Below, piece after piece: positions 20,861 to 34,813 of a DNA stretch of 64,000 bases. The notes beneath the pieces were generated by a model, which saw only the letters and a program-made list of their open reading frames with translations, was not told where the DNA came from and did no database searches. This stretch comes from Endocalyx cinctus (taxonomy: Eukaryota > Ascomycota > Sordariomycetes > Amphisphaeriales > Apiosporaceae), in contig BCKC01000004.1 of assembly GCA_001600455.1 (NCBI GenBank), positions 1,674,001-1,738,000 on the forward strand, read 5' to 3'. A program made the position numbers and the translations under genes. Numbering within the stretch: position 1 is the stretch's first letter; the number at the start of each line of letters is the position of its first letter.

Positions 20861-23800
20861 CGCGAACGTTACTTCGTAAGTGCTGATTGAGTTTGTTGTA
20901 ATTATTTGAAACCTCGACCTGGTAGAAGGAATGAAGAGTTTTCTGTATTGAGAGATAGATGGTAAGAGGAGGTCGATTATCTTGCAAAATCAAAGAGATC
21001 TGGCGGCGAGAAGAACCTTGAAGGAGAACAGCGAGGCTTTTGTACTTGGAATCTCCCACGACCCCGAGTCGTCCGAACGATCATTCGAAAAAGACTCGTC
21101 GGATATCATACCAAAATCTCGAATCTCTTACCCCTTTCCGATCCCAGACAGAAACGACGGCAGGGTATAAACCACGGCTGGATTAACAGCAACCATCACA
21201 CCGGATTCCCGGTATCTCGAAATACTCGTCCCCCACGAAGCTCATAACCGCCCATGCAGGCCTCGATATATATTCTCGTATTTGCTCGTCGACATCTTCC
21301 TCACCGATAGATAGAAGAAAGTATCCCACATCCGACGCCCGTTCCGGTATGAACGCCGACACGAGTCTTCTCAAACTGCATGATCCATGCCACGATGTTA
21401 TATGCAGGTGAATATCCAATTCGATAACCTCTACTTGAAGAATTTCGTCAATCCCGACGGATCGGAAGTTGGGGGTGGTGCACGAGCGTTAGCGACTTTC
21501 CCCCTTGCCACCGCACTGCCGTTTTTTCCCCCTTGACGTCTACCAACGGTGGAGGGTTAGTCAATCGATTATCGTTCCGGAATAGTTCCAGAATTGGTGT
21601 GGTATACGACAAAAAGAGAACAAAGTATTTGAGCAACGACATCCATTATGTACGTGTTTCTGCTTATACTTGCATATCGAAGCCGAATCCCGACCAATGA
21701 GATTGGAGTAATCAAATCGGAGCAAGCTCCTAAACGGGGGTTTGACGAGTAGGAAAAAAAGGAAAGGGAAAAACAACTCGTAACCAAAACGGATTTTTTA
21801 ATCGCTTTTCGGATCGAGCGAGGTGCAGCTGACTAGCACCTCCACTTACATATGCTGGTAACGAATAACATTCAGTTGTTCACTAAAAAGTAAGTTTATA
21901 AAAGTTGTTTTTTGGAGGTCAGACTCGCTATCGTAAGATTTATCACTTCTAGATTTGATGGGGGCCTTAGGTGGATTTGACGTTTTTTGAATGGCATTTC
22001 GTGACATCGGTAGGGCTGCACGCGTCTTTGGGATGCTTACTCCAATGCGACCCACCCATCCACCCTGCATGCAATATCTCACAGGCAGTTATGCTTAACC
22101 GGTACAGAGAGAAGGATAGTGTACCCGAAGGTATGTGTAGGTTATTGGAGATCTCCTCGGAGCCGAATACGGGACAATAGACCAGCTTGGGAACTCTCCT
22201 CTTCAACACCTGCAGACTTTTCTTTTTTCTTTTGCGGGAAAAGCTGAAAAAGAACAAAAAAAAAAAAAAAAAAAATGAGGGTTAGATAACGTTGAAAGAT
22301 TAAAAAAAATAGGTAATGAATAATTAGGATGATTCTCCTCAAACGCTTCTATTTCTTGCGATCTTAGAAATACAGTATGCTCCAATTTCGTACATATCGT
22401 AACCATACAAGGTAGCAGAAGCGTTAAACCAACCGGGTTGAGACCGAACACCAAGTTGACACGGGACAAGATTGATAGATATATTCATATCTACGAGCAC
22501 GCTAGCATCTAAATTTTCTTGAAATGGATGGCTCCTATGTTTAAACGAGACCCCTGCTTTTTTTTTTACTGGTCATCTCAGCAGGAATGGAGATGTCTCA
22601 AATGTTTCGTGATAGGTTCAAGCCACGATAGGTACTATGCAAGGAATAAGGGGGCCAAGACCTCGCTTTCATCAAATTGATTAAAAGAAGGAGATTTTTT
22701 CAAACAAGAAAAAGAGTTTCTAATTACTTACTCATCTACAATATAAACTGTGTATGAATACAGTTACTCATTTGGAGAAGATGGCAAGGACCTAGGTCTC
22801 TCGTAACATACGCAGCATCAAGTTGTGTGTGTGAATGAGTGAGTGAGTGAGTGAGTGTGTGTCCGCAAATATGCGCTGATTAACAAGATCATGCAGCCTT
22901 CTTCATTAACTAGGTGGCTGGACGAATCTAGAGCTTGAGCATGTACACTCGAACTTCTTTCCCTTTCCCTCTCTGTCTTTACCAGGCGTACGAACCTACT
23001 TATCTACCCATTGATTACAGTGTAACACCAGTGAAGGTTGAACAGAAAGCTTCTGAATAATTACACAAGGTGGATATATTATTGGAAATGACACCGTCAT
23101 GGCTATTGTTTCTTTCTTTTCTTTTTTTTTTTTTTTTTTTTTTTTTTTGAAGTTCATTTGCTTGACCAGGTTTTATTTCTTTTCCCGCTATTGCGTAATC
23201 GAGTCAGATGAGTGATGAGCATGGGGTAAAAGGAACCAGAAAAAATCTGATAGATTGAATTCCCATGCAAGAGGAGAAATGAAAATGACCAGCAAATATT
23301 ACCTACACTGTTTAATATTATTTCAAGCAATAATCATCACCTGAAAAAAAAAAGAAAAGAGGCGCTGTTTTGGGGGCTTGTTACCTGTACTCTTCAATAT
23401 GCGCAGATGATTTAAATCGGCCAGATAGTTCATCAACATTGATGGGCCTAGATAGACCTGTCAAACTGGAACATACAGATCTATCTAACTTACTACGTAT
23501 TATATTTATCATTAAATATTACCTAATGAATTAAAACTGTATATAGACGAAAAAAAAAAAAAACACAGTAACGGCTCTTCAAACCAATCAAAAAGTTCCG
23601 TGTGAAGCTTTTGTATCTCCCCCCCTTTTACTGTGTTGTGTTCGCCGAACCCTTTTCCCCCCTTCATTTCTCTTTTTCACTCAAGCTCTACTGCTTTTTA
23701 CAAAAGAGAATGATCGACAGACCCTTATTCAGTTTCAAATAAGTTCTCAGACCCTGATGAGCCGTTATATAACCTTGTGGTTTGTCCCTCCGTATAATAT

Positions 23801-25755
23801 GTAATTATTATTATTATTTGCAGTCCCTGACTGACCTGGGTAAGCCACCCGATCATACACGACAGACAGAGACAAAAAAAAAAAAAAAACTTGGAGGTAA
23901 GTTTCCCAAACAATAGCTGAAGATTCACTTTCCAGGAGATCTTTGTCAATATTCTACTCGGCACTGTTACAAGCGCGACCTAGATGCGGACAATCGTCAT
24001 ATGCCTAATTTTATAAGGGGAGATAGAGGATGAACGGGAAGAGGGAGTCACAGTGAATAAGTTGAATCACGCTCATAATAACTCATCATATTACGTTACT
24101 CGAACATCCGGACTGAGGATATGACAGGCCAGATAGTCGCCGTACACTAACTACACGCAACCTCTTGTGGCCGGGACATGTACAGCCAGCTCGATCAGTA
24201 ATAGGCTGTGAACCACTGATTTGAGTTCTCTTCTCAGCATCACAGAGTGTGAAAGAGGGGATCACGCACACACACCTGCACCGTATACACGACAAACACA
24301 TACTTCCCCGGGGGCGCTGACCTATAGGAGAGCCTCCAGCCTAGTCTCGATCGAGGCTTGATATGTGAGTAAGTACTAAAAATGTTAGCGCCAGCGTCAT
24401 CCACACCACACCACATCCATAAGTGAGAAAAAAGAGGAAGGCTGTTATTTTTTTTTGTACCTCCCTCCCCCCTAGACCTTTTTTTTAAAAAAAAGCCAAT
24501 GTCTGACGTCTATTGGCGTTCTTCCTCGGTAAAAAAAAAAAGTGTAAGAAGATCTGTTCCCCCCAGTGTTCAATGTCATTTTCTTTTTGTCTCTCTTATT
24601 TATCCGCCTCATATGCAAAACATAGATGCGGATACACTAAAAACTTATAGACCTCATTCCGTACGGGAAAGACACTACCCTTCTTTTTTTTTTGTTTTCC
24701 CTCTTCTTTCTTGAGGGTCTAGCTCTCTAAATTAGCTCTTGTGCGAGAGTTTGTTTTTTTCTTGTTTTATGACAGCTATAGGTTTCAGTTAATAATCATT
24801 CATAGTTTCTCGAGAGTGACGTGACGGAAAACCGGGGGACGTGTACCCGCCTTCCACCGCACACGCCCCCGCGAATCGCCAGTGTTGCTTTTACGACTGT
24901 TTGTTATGTGTGCACTTTGTGGTGTGCTTCCCGAATCTTTGGTTGTTGTTGTTTTTTTCCAGGTATTCTAATTTTGCCTCATCCCAGCAAAACCCGAAAA
25001 GTGGAAAAGAGAGAGAGAGAGAGAAATTTCTTGGCTAATTATGGTCGAAAGTATAGGTACTAAACGTAGGTATTCATTTATTATGCGTGTTGGTTGTCGT
25101 TCCAAGCAGTCGGGACGATGAGAACATCTCAACTGGTTGAGGGGATTAAGGATCTACCACACAGTACCTATGTATAATTTTTTATTTAGTACTCTTTAGA
25201 TACTAGGCAATTGACAAATCATCTGCCAATTATTTTCCGGGGTTCATAAGACGTTCGAGACATTTCGATTCACCCCCCCGGGCTTTAAGTTGTACACACG
25301 TCCAGAACCCTTTTTTCCTTTTACACCCATAGCCGCCCCTCTCTCTCTCGCCCAATACTAAAAAGCCACTTCAGGACGCGTCTTCAATTGCATTCCTGAG
25401 AATCTCAGTCGGTCGATAACACCTTCGGTCCACCTAAGGAGTATTGAGATCAATTAATTATGATACCCATTTGAAGGGAGATCTGGATCTTCCTCTTTAG
25501 CATTTGTCCAATATAATCAAGCAAATCCTAAATCTATTATATCTAGATTTCTTCATCCCGTCATTCCCTTCTTCATCTAACCATTCTATTCTTTTTCTTC
25601 CATTTTTCTCGCCGAATCTTATCGTCATTATCTATTGTATAAATCTTTTTTCTTCTTTTTTTCTGTGTCGATAGAGTTTGACAACTAAAAAGAATCACGT
25701 CATCTGTCTTCTCGCTACACTAATCCTAGCCCTTACTGCTCTAAGCGGTATCACG
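20861..25755. other. Long gene-poor region upstream of the C2H2 regulator
   Basis: About 4.9 kb without a convincing gene. A 78-codon minus-strand ORF at 21183-21419 (containing DEQIREYISRPAWAVMSF) and a 62-codon plus-strand ORF at 20982-21170 have fairly protein-like composition. They could be exons of a decayed or unrecognised gene, but no splice pattern joins them. The rest holds poly-T/poly-A runs, a GTGA microsatellite and pyrimidine-rich tracts before 25755, which may be a long 5' UTR and promoter of the zinc-finger gene. Confidence 0.55.
22823..22862. repeat. (GTGA)n microsatellite flanked by GT repeats
   Basis: GT repeats run into about five GAGT units and back to GT. Simple sequence read directly. 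Confidence 0.85.
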
Positions 25756-27029
25756 ATGGAACTTCAAATGGACCTACCAGCTGGATACGACGAGGAACTT
25801 GTACTCGTAAACCCTTTACTGATACCATGCGTGTCTTCCTCAAGAAGCTTTTCCTGTGCTTCCACCACAAGTTCTTACAATGGCCCGTTCACTCCCACCT
25901 CCGGCCGGTCAAGTCCAGGTTTTCATCCCATTATCATGGACGCAGATTCAGCTAATGGTGGCACGGCATCAGGAGGAGCGATGTCTTTTGATATGACGCC
26001 GCCGTCATCCTCCTCTTTCGGGGGGTATTTCACATCAACCGACCCGATGGCGAAGTCGAACCTGACAGCGGCAAACTACGGAACAAATTGTGGAGACGGC
26101 ATTCTGGCCTCTTCGCCGAGTCGAAAATCGAGCACGCAGATGAACGCCATGATGGAATTCAACAGTTATAGCTCCATGCTACCTCCTAATTTGACGTCTT
26201 CAAATAACTCGACCGTAGATATAAGTCACAGCCAGTTACTAGCGGGCCAACCTTTCTCCTTCGCAGACACCGTAACCTCTTCTACTTCTCACTTGGGATA
26301 TCCCACGCCCAACTACTCTCTAGACGATGGCTCGTCCGCTACATGGCCTTGGGCCGCCGGAAGCGGTCCCCTTTCCTTATTCGACAACCAGGAATCTCCG
26401 GAGTCCCTCTCCTCTCCGGTAAGGGATATGCTGATCCTAGATCATCACCGCAACGGTGGGCAGCTTCCTTCTTCATCGCCGTCCAAAGATTTCCACCACC
26501 AGATCAAGAAAAGCAACAGACAGATCCGGATAAACGAGACAAGAAGAAAGACGAAGGTACTTCATCGGATGCAAAATAGCTCCAGCGGCGTGGCGGTTGC
26601 GAAGATGGGACAGTTTAAGTGTCCCTATCCAGAGTGTGCCGGACAGAAAATGTTTCAGAGGAAGGAGCATTTAAAACGTCACGAGAATGAGTAAGTCAAG
26701 CTCGATCATCTACTTTTTTCTTTCCCCATCAAGATACAATTTAATTAATTATATTTTCTTCTCCTCGTAGCCGACACAACCCAAATCATGTAAAGATAGA
26801 GTGCGAGTGCTGCGGAAAGCTTTGCAGTCGCAGGGACAATTACCGCGACCATCTCAAGCGCCACACCAAGCGCACGTCCGGCCGGACGAAGTGGTACGCA
26901 CAAGCGGAAGGGTTGTTGGCCGTAGAGGAGGCCGCGATGAAGCACCGATCTCAGAGTGGAGCGAAGAGGAAGAGGACGCCAGTTCCCTCGTCCAGCAAGA
27001 TCAAGAACGAATGCGAAACATCTCCATAA
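25756..27029 (+). CDS. C2H2 zinc-finger transcription factor, FlbC-like
   Basis: Two exons (25756-26690, 26771-27029) encode 397 residues. The first ~280 residues are Ser/Pro/Thr/Asn-rich and disordered, typical of activation regions. Two adjacent fingers follow: CPYPEC with QRKEHLKRH (residues about 295-315, the intron falling just after it), and CECCGKLCSRRDNYRDHLKRH (about 325-345). A basic tail (KRTSGRTKWYAQAEGLL, then RSQSGAKRKRTP) ends the protein. The pair of C-terminal fingers with xHLKRH and RRDNxxxHLKRH resembles FlbC-type conidiation regulators; that name is an inference from pattern. The start MELQMDLP is the first ATG; a longer reading frame opens upstream only with a non-ATG codon. 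The very long flanking non-coding DNA (4.9 kb and 5.1 kb) suits a developmental regulator. Confidence 0.82.
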
Positions 27030-30000
27030 CTGGAACTCTTAAAAAATTCGCCATCCTAATTAATCCATAACCAGCCACCACACAACCTTTTACATTCCAC
27101 TGGATTTAATGACGATGGCGAGATGTTTACGCAACTTCTAGGCCTTCAGTTTAGATGATAAAAAAAAACAGCCCCAAAAAAATAATACGCCTTGCATTAC
27201 ACGATGGGAAAGACGTCTTTTTTTTTCTTTATTCGCAACATAGGCAACATTAGTAGGAGTTCAGGAGGCTCTCTATTCTTTTCATTTTTGTTTTGTCTAT
27301 TTCTTTAGTTAGGCGGTGTTCTTCCCTCATATTACTGGTCTTCTACGATCGGCGGCGGCGTTAAAAGCATACATGGACGGAGGGGATGGGGGAGTCCTTT
27401 GCGGCCTGGTTAGATATCGTTATTTCAGACTACATTGTCCTTTTTCTTTTTCTTTTTTTCTATTTTATTTTACTTGGTTGTTTTATTTTCCTAGCCGTGA
27501 ACAGAGAAAAAAAAAAGTCATGATCAGTTCCTTCGCTATTCTTTCTAATTATTCAATATTTATTATTCTCCATTATTGCTATATAAGAAAAAAAGGAAAT
27601 AAAACAAATATCACAGAATATACGGATAGGAGCCAACGGAACTATTATTTTTTCCTTGCCTTTCTTTGCTGTCAAAATCTCCTTTTCTTGGTTTTGTCCA
27701 ACATTTTTATCAAGCTAGTTGTTGATGGATCTCAGCTTTAAAGATAGAGGAGGTATGTGTCTCAGAATATGGGAAAACTGTTTATGTTTCTCTTCGCGTT
27801 TTAGCTCTGAGAAATGGCATACAGACGCGTTTCTCTAGGATAGATAGCGTAACTGAGATTCTTCTGCTTTTTTCACCTACGATCAATTCCAGTTGTTGTT
27901 GTTGTTCTTCTTCTTCTTCTTCTTCTCATCGTAGGCATGTCATAATTACCTTGGCTAACTAAGGAATAAAGTATCGTCTATTGACTACATTTCCCCGCGT
28001 ACACTACTGTATGGCGTTCATACTGTCTTAGATCGTATACACTGACGTGCATAGTACGATCTTGCCAGGCGGAATATCACCGAGACAAGAAATAGGAACC
28101 CGAATGGAGTATCATAGAGAGTGGAAGAGCCAGAAAGGATCGGTTAGTGTTTGTGATGTGATATTGTTTGAAACGGGACCGCACGAGGCTCCGCATAAAC
28201 AATTCATAACAGACTACTGAGTTGACCATATCAGGTTTCTATTCAATGTTCCACCTCAGACAGCTTTGTTTGCGTGATTCAAAGTTTGATTTCTCAAAAT
28301 AGGTCACGTAGGTTTCTAGGAGTAGTTCATGTAGGTACCTACTGTATGTCTTGTATGTATCACTAGGTTATATCACCAGAAGTAATTACATTACCCCAGT
28401 CTAAAAGCACAACGTCAGTAGTAACAGATAAAACAGTATTAGAAGTCGTACGACTTGTTGCTATTGTCCTAGTCGATAGTGACTACAGTTCAGTTCAGCC
28501 TTCCAAATATGTCTCGAACTTGATCTTGGAGGATCGCTCGACTAAAGTTACCTGATCACATTGATACAAGCATTGGTATTACGTCCACTATCCGTGTAAC
28601 AACACGGGCCAATTGTTTGTTGGTACTGTATGACTTTTTTTATATTACTTCCACGTTGTGTATCTCATCAATCTATGCCGGCAGACTGACTCCTGGCAAA
28701 CTTGACCGATCCTTCTGCCAACTAGATTAAAATCCCGTTGATAAACGTGTTGGCACAAAAACCCCCCCAATACTGATCTTATCCCATCGGGATTTGGAAG
28801 ATTGGGCAGAAAAGATCCAACGTTAAGCGATGGGCGTCTAATTTTCTTATCACATCAATCAGGATTCAATCTTACCTTGACCTGGAGGCATTGTACGACA
28901 CGCGCGTGGGAGAGAGTAAGCATGACGACAGTACCTGAAGAAATCCTTCCATTGAGCGTGTAGGAAATTGGGGCGTCGCTAAGTAGGCGGGATTTGCCAT
29001 ATTAAAAGCAAAGAGGAGCGGAGATATAGTTCCTCCTTAAGACATATTAGAGAATGAAAAAAAAAGCCTCGTTCCGCCTCCGAGCGGAACATTAAAATAG
29101 GCGCGGCTTGATCGAAAACTTGCTCGATAGTATTAATCGAAGTCCGATCTGAATTCTTCCTTTCTGATCGATGCTCGTTTGTTTACCCCAGAAGGTCCAA
29201 TCTCATTCTAGGTAAGTAATTTAAGCAAATAACATTGTGTCGTCATCCCAACAAGTAGATATTATACAAACGTGGTTTTCCGATAAGAAGGACCGGGTTC
29301 AAGGATTCAAGGGTTCCATGATCCAAGGGTTTAAGTTTGCGATCAACAAGAAAAGTATAAGTCTCACAACACAAAGTATTTTGTCCCCTGCACTCAGGTG
29401 AACGTGGACAATTATAATTGGGGATATGCTACGCGATATGAGATACATTATCTCCTCAATGTTAGTAGTTACAGCGAATTTAGAATCCTTCTGTTCCTCA
29501 AAGGTAAGAAGGGAGATGAAAATGTGGTGAAGCGCGCGTACAGTTCATCCTCAATGAACCCGATATTCTGGTACGACTATCAAAATAGATATAGTGTTGT
29601 ATATGTAAATACTCAAGGACAAGGGTTCTCTTTTTATTCAACTTTTTACAATACAATGCTTGCCCCCGTATTATCCTCCATGCCCCAAATCCTAATCTCT
29701 TTTGGGGGGTAAATATCACATACTCCATCCAGGATTAAATATTTGGAGGGGTAAGCGGCGCGTAATAAAAATAAAAAGGCAAGTAAAAAAGAATGGAAGG
29801 ATGAAAAAGAATATGAGAAACGGCCCCCGAAAAGGACAAGTTAAAAATACTTCCAAAAACGATAATAACAAAACGGGTTACCAGTCAGATGATTTGTCTG
29901 TAGTGCAGTTAGTTACCATTCTCTACGACCTCTTGCATCCAACGCTTGCGCATCTCACTTAATCTGGAAACACACCTCTTAAGAGAATTCTCGAAGGGCC

Positions 30001-32106
30001 GTGCAGATTGTCGTAAGTCAGCTCAATTAAAGTAGATAAATTACCGTTTCGGTATTTACTGCCGGAGCGGACGCTCAGGCGGCGCTGACGAGAGATTGAT
30101 TTAGGGTCGATTTTATTTTGATTGATTCACATTTATTCCTCGTAACCCCATGTTTCATACGCATAGATCTTTTCTTTCTTTCTTATTTCGCTCTTGATCC
30201 GATGATCATTCTTTGCTTATCTGATTTACCTCCACAGATTAGTCGGTAATTTCTGATCCGGGGCTAATTATGTTTCTTTTTCCAGAGCCCTGAGCTCATC
30301 ATGACTGTGAATATGACGAAATGGAAAGTATGTATCAGGTATCATCACATTATGCATGTGTGGCAGTTACTATCACTCTTTGTTCTTCTCATTCAGAGCT
30401 ATAAATATTCTATCACTGTCCTAACGGGCCAAGACTTACATATCACAGCTTCCAAAATTGAACCACATCTTGCCATCTAGTCGCCATGTCCGTTCCGATA
30501 TTTCGGTATCGGGTACCCGAAAAAACAAAAAAGCGAAAATCGGCGTAAGTGGGGCAAAAGGTAATTAAATAGAACATCATGCGATGTACCTGCCTAAGCG
30601 GTCAGGATCGTTATAACATCGAAAATAGATGCATCGAAAGGTACAAAGTAGATATCCCAAGGGGGACAACAGATCGCGGATTTTCGTGGCGTAGATCTCC
30701 CCCAACCAAGGTAGGTATGATACTTAGCCTTATAACACCCTGCCTCGTGCGTTGTGCTTGGCAATATTATCGGGCGGACGCGTAGAAAACACGACAACCA
30801 ACTGCATATGTACAGGGCTGAGATTCTTTTTCTGACAGGTGATATTTGGAAACTATTTCTTTCTGAAAATAACACCGAACCAAAAGGTAGGGGTATAACC
30901 AGTTAGTAATAGTTTATGTTATATCAAGTTAGCCTTATTACGAACATATATGCAAGTTGTGTACCAACAAGTGAATTTTGATATTTGATTCTGTTGCCAA
31001 GCCTTCTAGATATTTTCGCACCTCCAGGGCAAAGCGCTCGAATGATTCTACTACATGGCGAAGATCAAGGAGATGAGTAGTCGAATTACGATCAGATGTT
31101 TTGATACTCACCGACTTTTGTCGAACCCCAAGATTTCCTTCTGTACATTTTTCGACATCTCAAGTGATATTGGAAAATTATCCTGATTATGTAGTCTCAC
31201 CGCATGCCCATATCGTTATTGCCAAGTGTATATAGTTTGGCTGTTATCGGTACTTACAGTCCCGTCACCCGATACTTGACCAGAATTAAGTGATAACCAT
31301 TGTTCTGAAAAGGGGGAAAGGGGGTGAATTGCGCAGAGGAAAGAATCCCGGCATCCCGAAAGTTTCCAGCTTCGGAGTCGGCTTGACGTCCCGTTCAGTA
31401 TCCTCTGTGAATTGTCGTTCAGGGATAGAAATATGGTCAAGAAAGAAAGAAAAACAAGATATTTTTATCCCAATCAATAGTTTGTCGCATCCACGCTCAA
31501 TCTTGGATAATACCGCTAATAAGGGGTAATCACAGGCACCTCTTACTTGGGACTAACCACCTGAGCAGCAGAGGTAGGGCCATGATTCCAACTTTCTGTA
31601 CATCAGAAAATATCCTTGCTCCCATATAAGGCATGAACGAAAAAAAAAAAAAAAGTAACAGAAAATAAATAAGGTTCGGAGACGTGCTTATGCTCAAGTC
31701 GTTTTTAGTACCGGTACATGGGAATTCAACCAATCAGCATCGGCAATTGTATCTTCCTATTATAGACCTTCTATTTAGCTTCTAGCCACGAGGCCGGTCT
31801 CTGTGATGGGCCTGGTCGTTGCCTGGGCCGAAGTTGCGAGGCTATGAGGTTATTAAAAAATCAACCCCAGGGTTAGGGTTAGCTAGCTAAGGCCGGCCAT
31901 CGTGGCTGTGGAGCTCTAGAATGTGACCCCAAAAAATGGCAGTATTACGTACGAGTAGTTTTCGACGCCGCGTAAATGACATCAGCCACGTTCCGGATGG
32001 AATTTGCCGTCACATTTTTTTTTTTTGCTCTCACCTTCATTCCAACCCATCTTGATCAAACGTTGTGTTTCCAAGTGGCACACAATCTTGAAACGCCAAC
32101 ACGACG
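27030..32106. other. Long non-coding region between the C2H2 and F-box-like genes
   Basis: About 5 kb without a supportable gene. It contains T-rich tracts after the zinc-finger gene (probable 3' UTR), a (TTC)n run near 27905, a 14-base palindrome at 28443-28456, the 12-base palindrome GTAGGTACCTAC near 28333, an inverted pair AGATCGTA/TACGATCT at 28030-28062, and AGGGTTAGGGTTAG at 31869-31882, which looks like two telomere units. The ORF of 104 codons at 29398-29712 lacks an ATG start and any family pattern. Confidence 0.6.
28443..28456. repeat. 14-base perfect palindrome AAGTCGTACGACTT
   Basis: A perfect self-complementary 14-mer in non-coding DNA. It could be a dimeric-factor binding site, but nothing nearby supports a role. 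Confidence 0.75.
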
Positions 32107-34624
32107 ATGATGGACGATAACAATCTACCCCCCACATATTCCGAGGCTACCACGCGACCCGACTGGCTGAGCCTAATCGCTCCCTTCGTTCCTTCGTCGA
32201 GCTGGAAGAGCTGCTGCCTCGTGGATCGCCGATTCTATCGCCAGTTCGCGCCGCGACTGTGGCAGGATCCTTTAGTCGTCGTGAGAGAATTCGGACTGCA
32301 CCCGAACGACGGTAGGTTGCTTTTTGTCGGCGAGTTTAGGGGGAGGGAGGAGGGGGGTGTCACATGAACCTCGAATCTGACCTTGCCCAGATTTGGTATG
32401 GTACCGTCGGTTTGTGAATAAGCATCTCAAGACCGTGCGATCGGAGACCCGATGCCTAGTGCGGTCCCTAGATTTCCGGGATTTCGCCCGCACCTCCTCC
32501 GGGCTGTACTCGACCGAAGCAAGCGAAAGGGCCATCTCGGAAAGTTTCAGGAGTATTCCCGAACTGTTCCCGCGGCTAGTAGCCCTGCTTATCGACGGCC
32601 ATCCGGAACTCGACCCGGGGTCCCTGGCCGTAGCTAACGCGTCGTCGAGGACGGCTAGTCCTCGCTCGCTGGAGCTTCTCGACCTCGCTCGCTGCCGCCA
32701 GGAGCTCTCGTCCAAGCTGTTCAGCAGCGGCGGCGACGGTACCGGGGGATATTTTAGGGACCTCGTATACCTGGACGTCTCGTTCGTGCCGGGGTCCCTG
32801 AAGGGCGCGTTGCGCACCTCGCTCAACCCCGACCACCTCCCCCAGCTCCGCGTGCTCAAGGCCCGGGGTCGCGAGATGGACGACGCCACGGCCGGTCTCC
32901 TATTCCGGACCTTCGGTCGGCAGCTGCGGAGCCTCGACCTCAGCGAAAACCACCTGACGGACGGCATCCTCGATGACGTGGTCGAGCGGTGTTTTTCTTC
33001 CTCGTCTTTCCGCGCCGCCGACGCGCACTTCGAGTCCGAGGGGAGGATGACGATGCCCAAGAATATCGGCACCCGCGTCTACGGCCCGTTCGAGTTCCTG
33101 GAGGAATCGGATCGCAGCGCTTCGTTCGATCACCCGCAGAGATACCTCGCGGATGCGCCGCGATATTCGCGGACGTCGGATACCGCGACGGGAGATATGC
33201 GGAGCTGGCGAGGGGTCAGGTCGAATGGGCTGGATCCTTTGGTAAAGGACGATGCCGGTGCTATTAAAGATACACTCCTCCGCAGAACGTTGGAGGTTGA
33301 GGTAAAGGGGTCGGGGTTTTCGCACGCCTTCGTTGGCCATCCTCGGCTAGAGTCGCATGATGGCATCACCCATCTGTACTTGAATAGGAATAAATTCACT
33401 TTAGATGGGATCGAGAGACTACTTCGCACTTCATCTGGGCGATTAGAGCATTTCGAGTGCGACTACTGCGTATGCATACCGGGGGGGCCCAGTCAAGATG
33501 CCGCAGCAAAAAAGTCCGTCCCCATGATCGGGATAGGGTTTATACGTTCAGCCCATCTCTTCCGACCCGTGATCTCATCCAATCTCAGATCTCTTCGAAT
33601 ACACCACTCTCTCGTTACTCAGATCCCTACCGTCCTCGCCGCGGGACTCCCATCATCGTCCGCGATCCGGGTTGCCGAGGGACCGCTGCTACGAAACATC
33701 CAGAGAAAGTATCCGCAAGCTTTCGAGCCGGACATGAACCCTCGTCTCCTCTCGCTGACGTTGACGGGGATCCCCGCTCGCTCCGACGGTCCCCTCGTCG
33801 ACCGGCTCACCCGGTTTCTGGACCTCGCGTCGGCGCAGCAAGATGCCATCCGGAAAGCCGCCCGGGACGATACTCATGGCTTGCGAGGACGCGGCGGTCC
33901 TTCGCTCCTCCGAGGACTGCGCCATATCCGCCTCGAGCTAGAGCCTGATTTATCGTCGACGGGCGATTCCTCCGACTACGCGGCCGGGCTGGAGGCGGAT
34001 TTTGATAAACTTCTCGATCCCGGAGACGAGGATTTCGGGTACGGTGACGAGTCGAGCCTGTACGGGGACGAATCGTGGGGCATCACGTCTAGAGTGAAAA
34101 AAAAGGCTCAGGGTGCACAAGCACTCGGAGGATCCGGAGAAAGAGCTAGCGACGCGCAGAGATACTCGCACTGGACTTCCGGCCGTCTGCAGTTCTTCCC
34201 GTACTCGGTTACGGAGACAGAGTATATAACCCACCAACCGGACCTGACCGAGTCCTGGACCGGCAATATCTTCTCGGTATCCGTTTGGATAGGACCCGGT
34301 ACTATCGGGCCGCACGCCGCGGTGAACGAATACATGTGGAACCTGCAATACGAGACCCTTCGCGCCAACGTCGGGCCCGCAACCGCGAATCACGTCGCGG
34401 CGGGGGTACCTCCGTTTTCTTACATATTCTACGCAGCTTGGGACGCCATGATCCTTCCCAATAACGTCATCAATGAATACGCGAAACCTTCACCTACCTC
34501 GATGAAGGATGTGGCTGGAGCTATCAAGGAGTACAGATCCCGGAAAAGGGGCACACCCGATCATTGGGATGGGCAGATTGAACTGGTGCGAAATAGCAGA
34601 GCATCATACTACCACTCATTTTAA
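32107..34624 (+). CDS. F-box-like, leucine-rich-repeat protein
   Basis: Two exons (32107-32311, 32391-34624) encode 812 residues. The N-terminus has a PPTYSEA motif, a PPxY-type WW-domain ligand as found in Rsp5-adaptor-like fungal proteins. It is followed by an F-box-like stretch (WLSLIAPFV, WKSCCLVDRRFYRQFAPRLW). Leucine-rich segments follow: LVYLDVSFVPGSLKGAL, LPQLRVLKARGREM, FGRQLRSLDLSENHLTDGIL, then GITHLYLNRNKFTLDGIERL, SNLRSLRIHHSLVTQIP and LLRGLRHIRLELEPDL. The last third is acidic then globular with no family I know. Such proteins usually present substrates to SCF ubiquitin ligases, which is inference here. Third codon positions are GC-rich in much of exon 2. Neighbours give no functional clue. 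Confidence 0.75.
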
Positions 34625-34813
34625 GTCTGAGGCACACGATATTTATAAAAAGGGTGTGGACTAGAACAGGTTTGTCACGTTCTTTTAGAGCCTTATATAC
34701 AGATACTTTGAATCGAAGCTCTCAATATATACATTGTGAAATAGAACATCGCATAGTCCCGGTTATTAAAACGACCCATTTCCCGGTTCAATTCATAGAG
34801 CGAAGACCTTTGC

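Noticed and set aside
25678..25755. N-terminal extension of the C2H2 protein with a signal-like hydrophobic stretch
   Set aside because: The frame opens with TTG, not ATG. A secretion signal makes no sense for a nuclear zinc-finger protein, and ATG at 25756 is a normal start.
29398..29712. 104-codon ORF as a gene
   Set aside because: It has no ATG start, no family pattern and unremarkable codon use.
31869..31882. AGGGTTAGGGTTAG as a telomere or chromosome end
   Set aside because: Only two units, embedded in ordinary sequence with genes on both sides. At most an interstitial telomere-like word.
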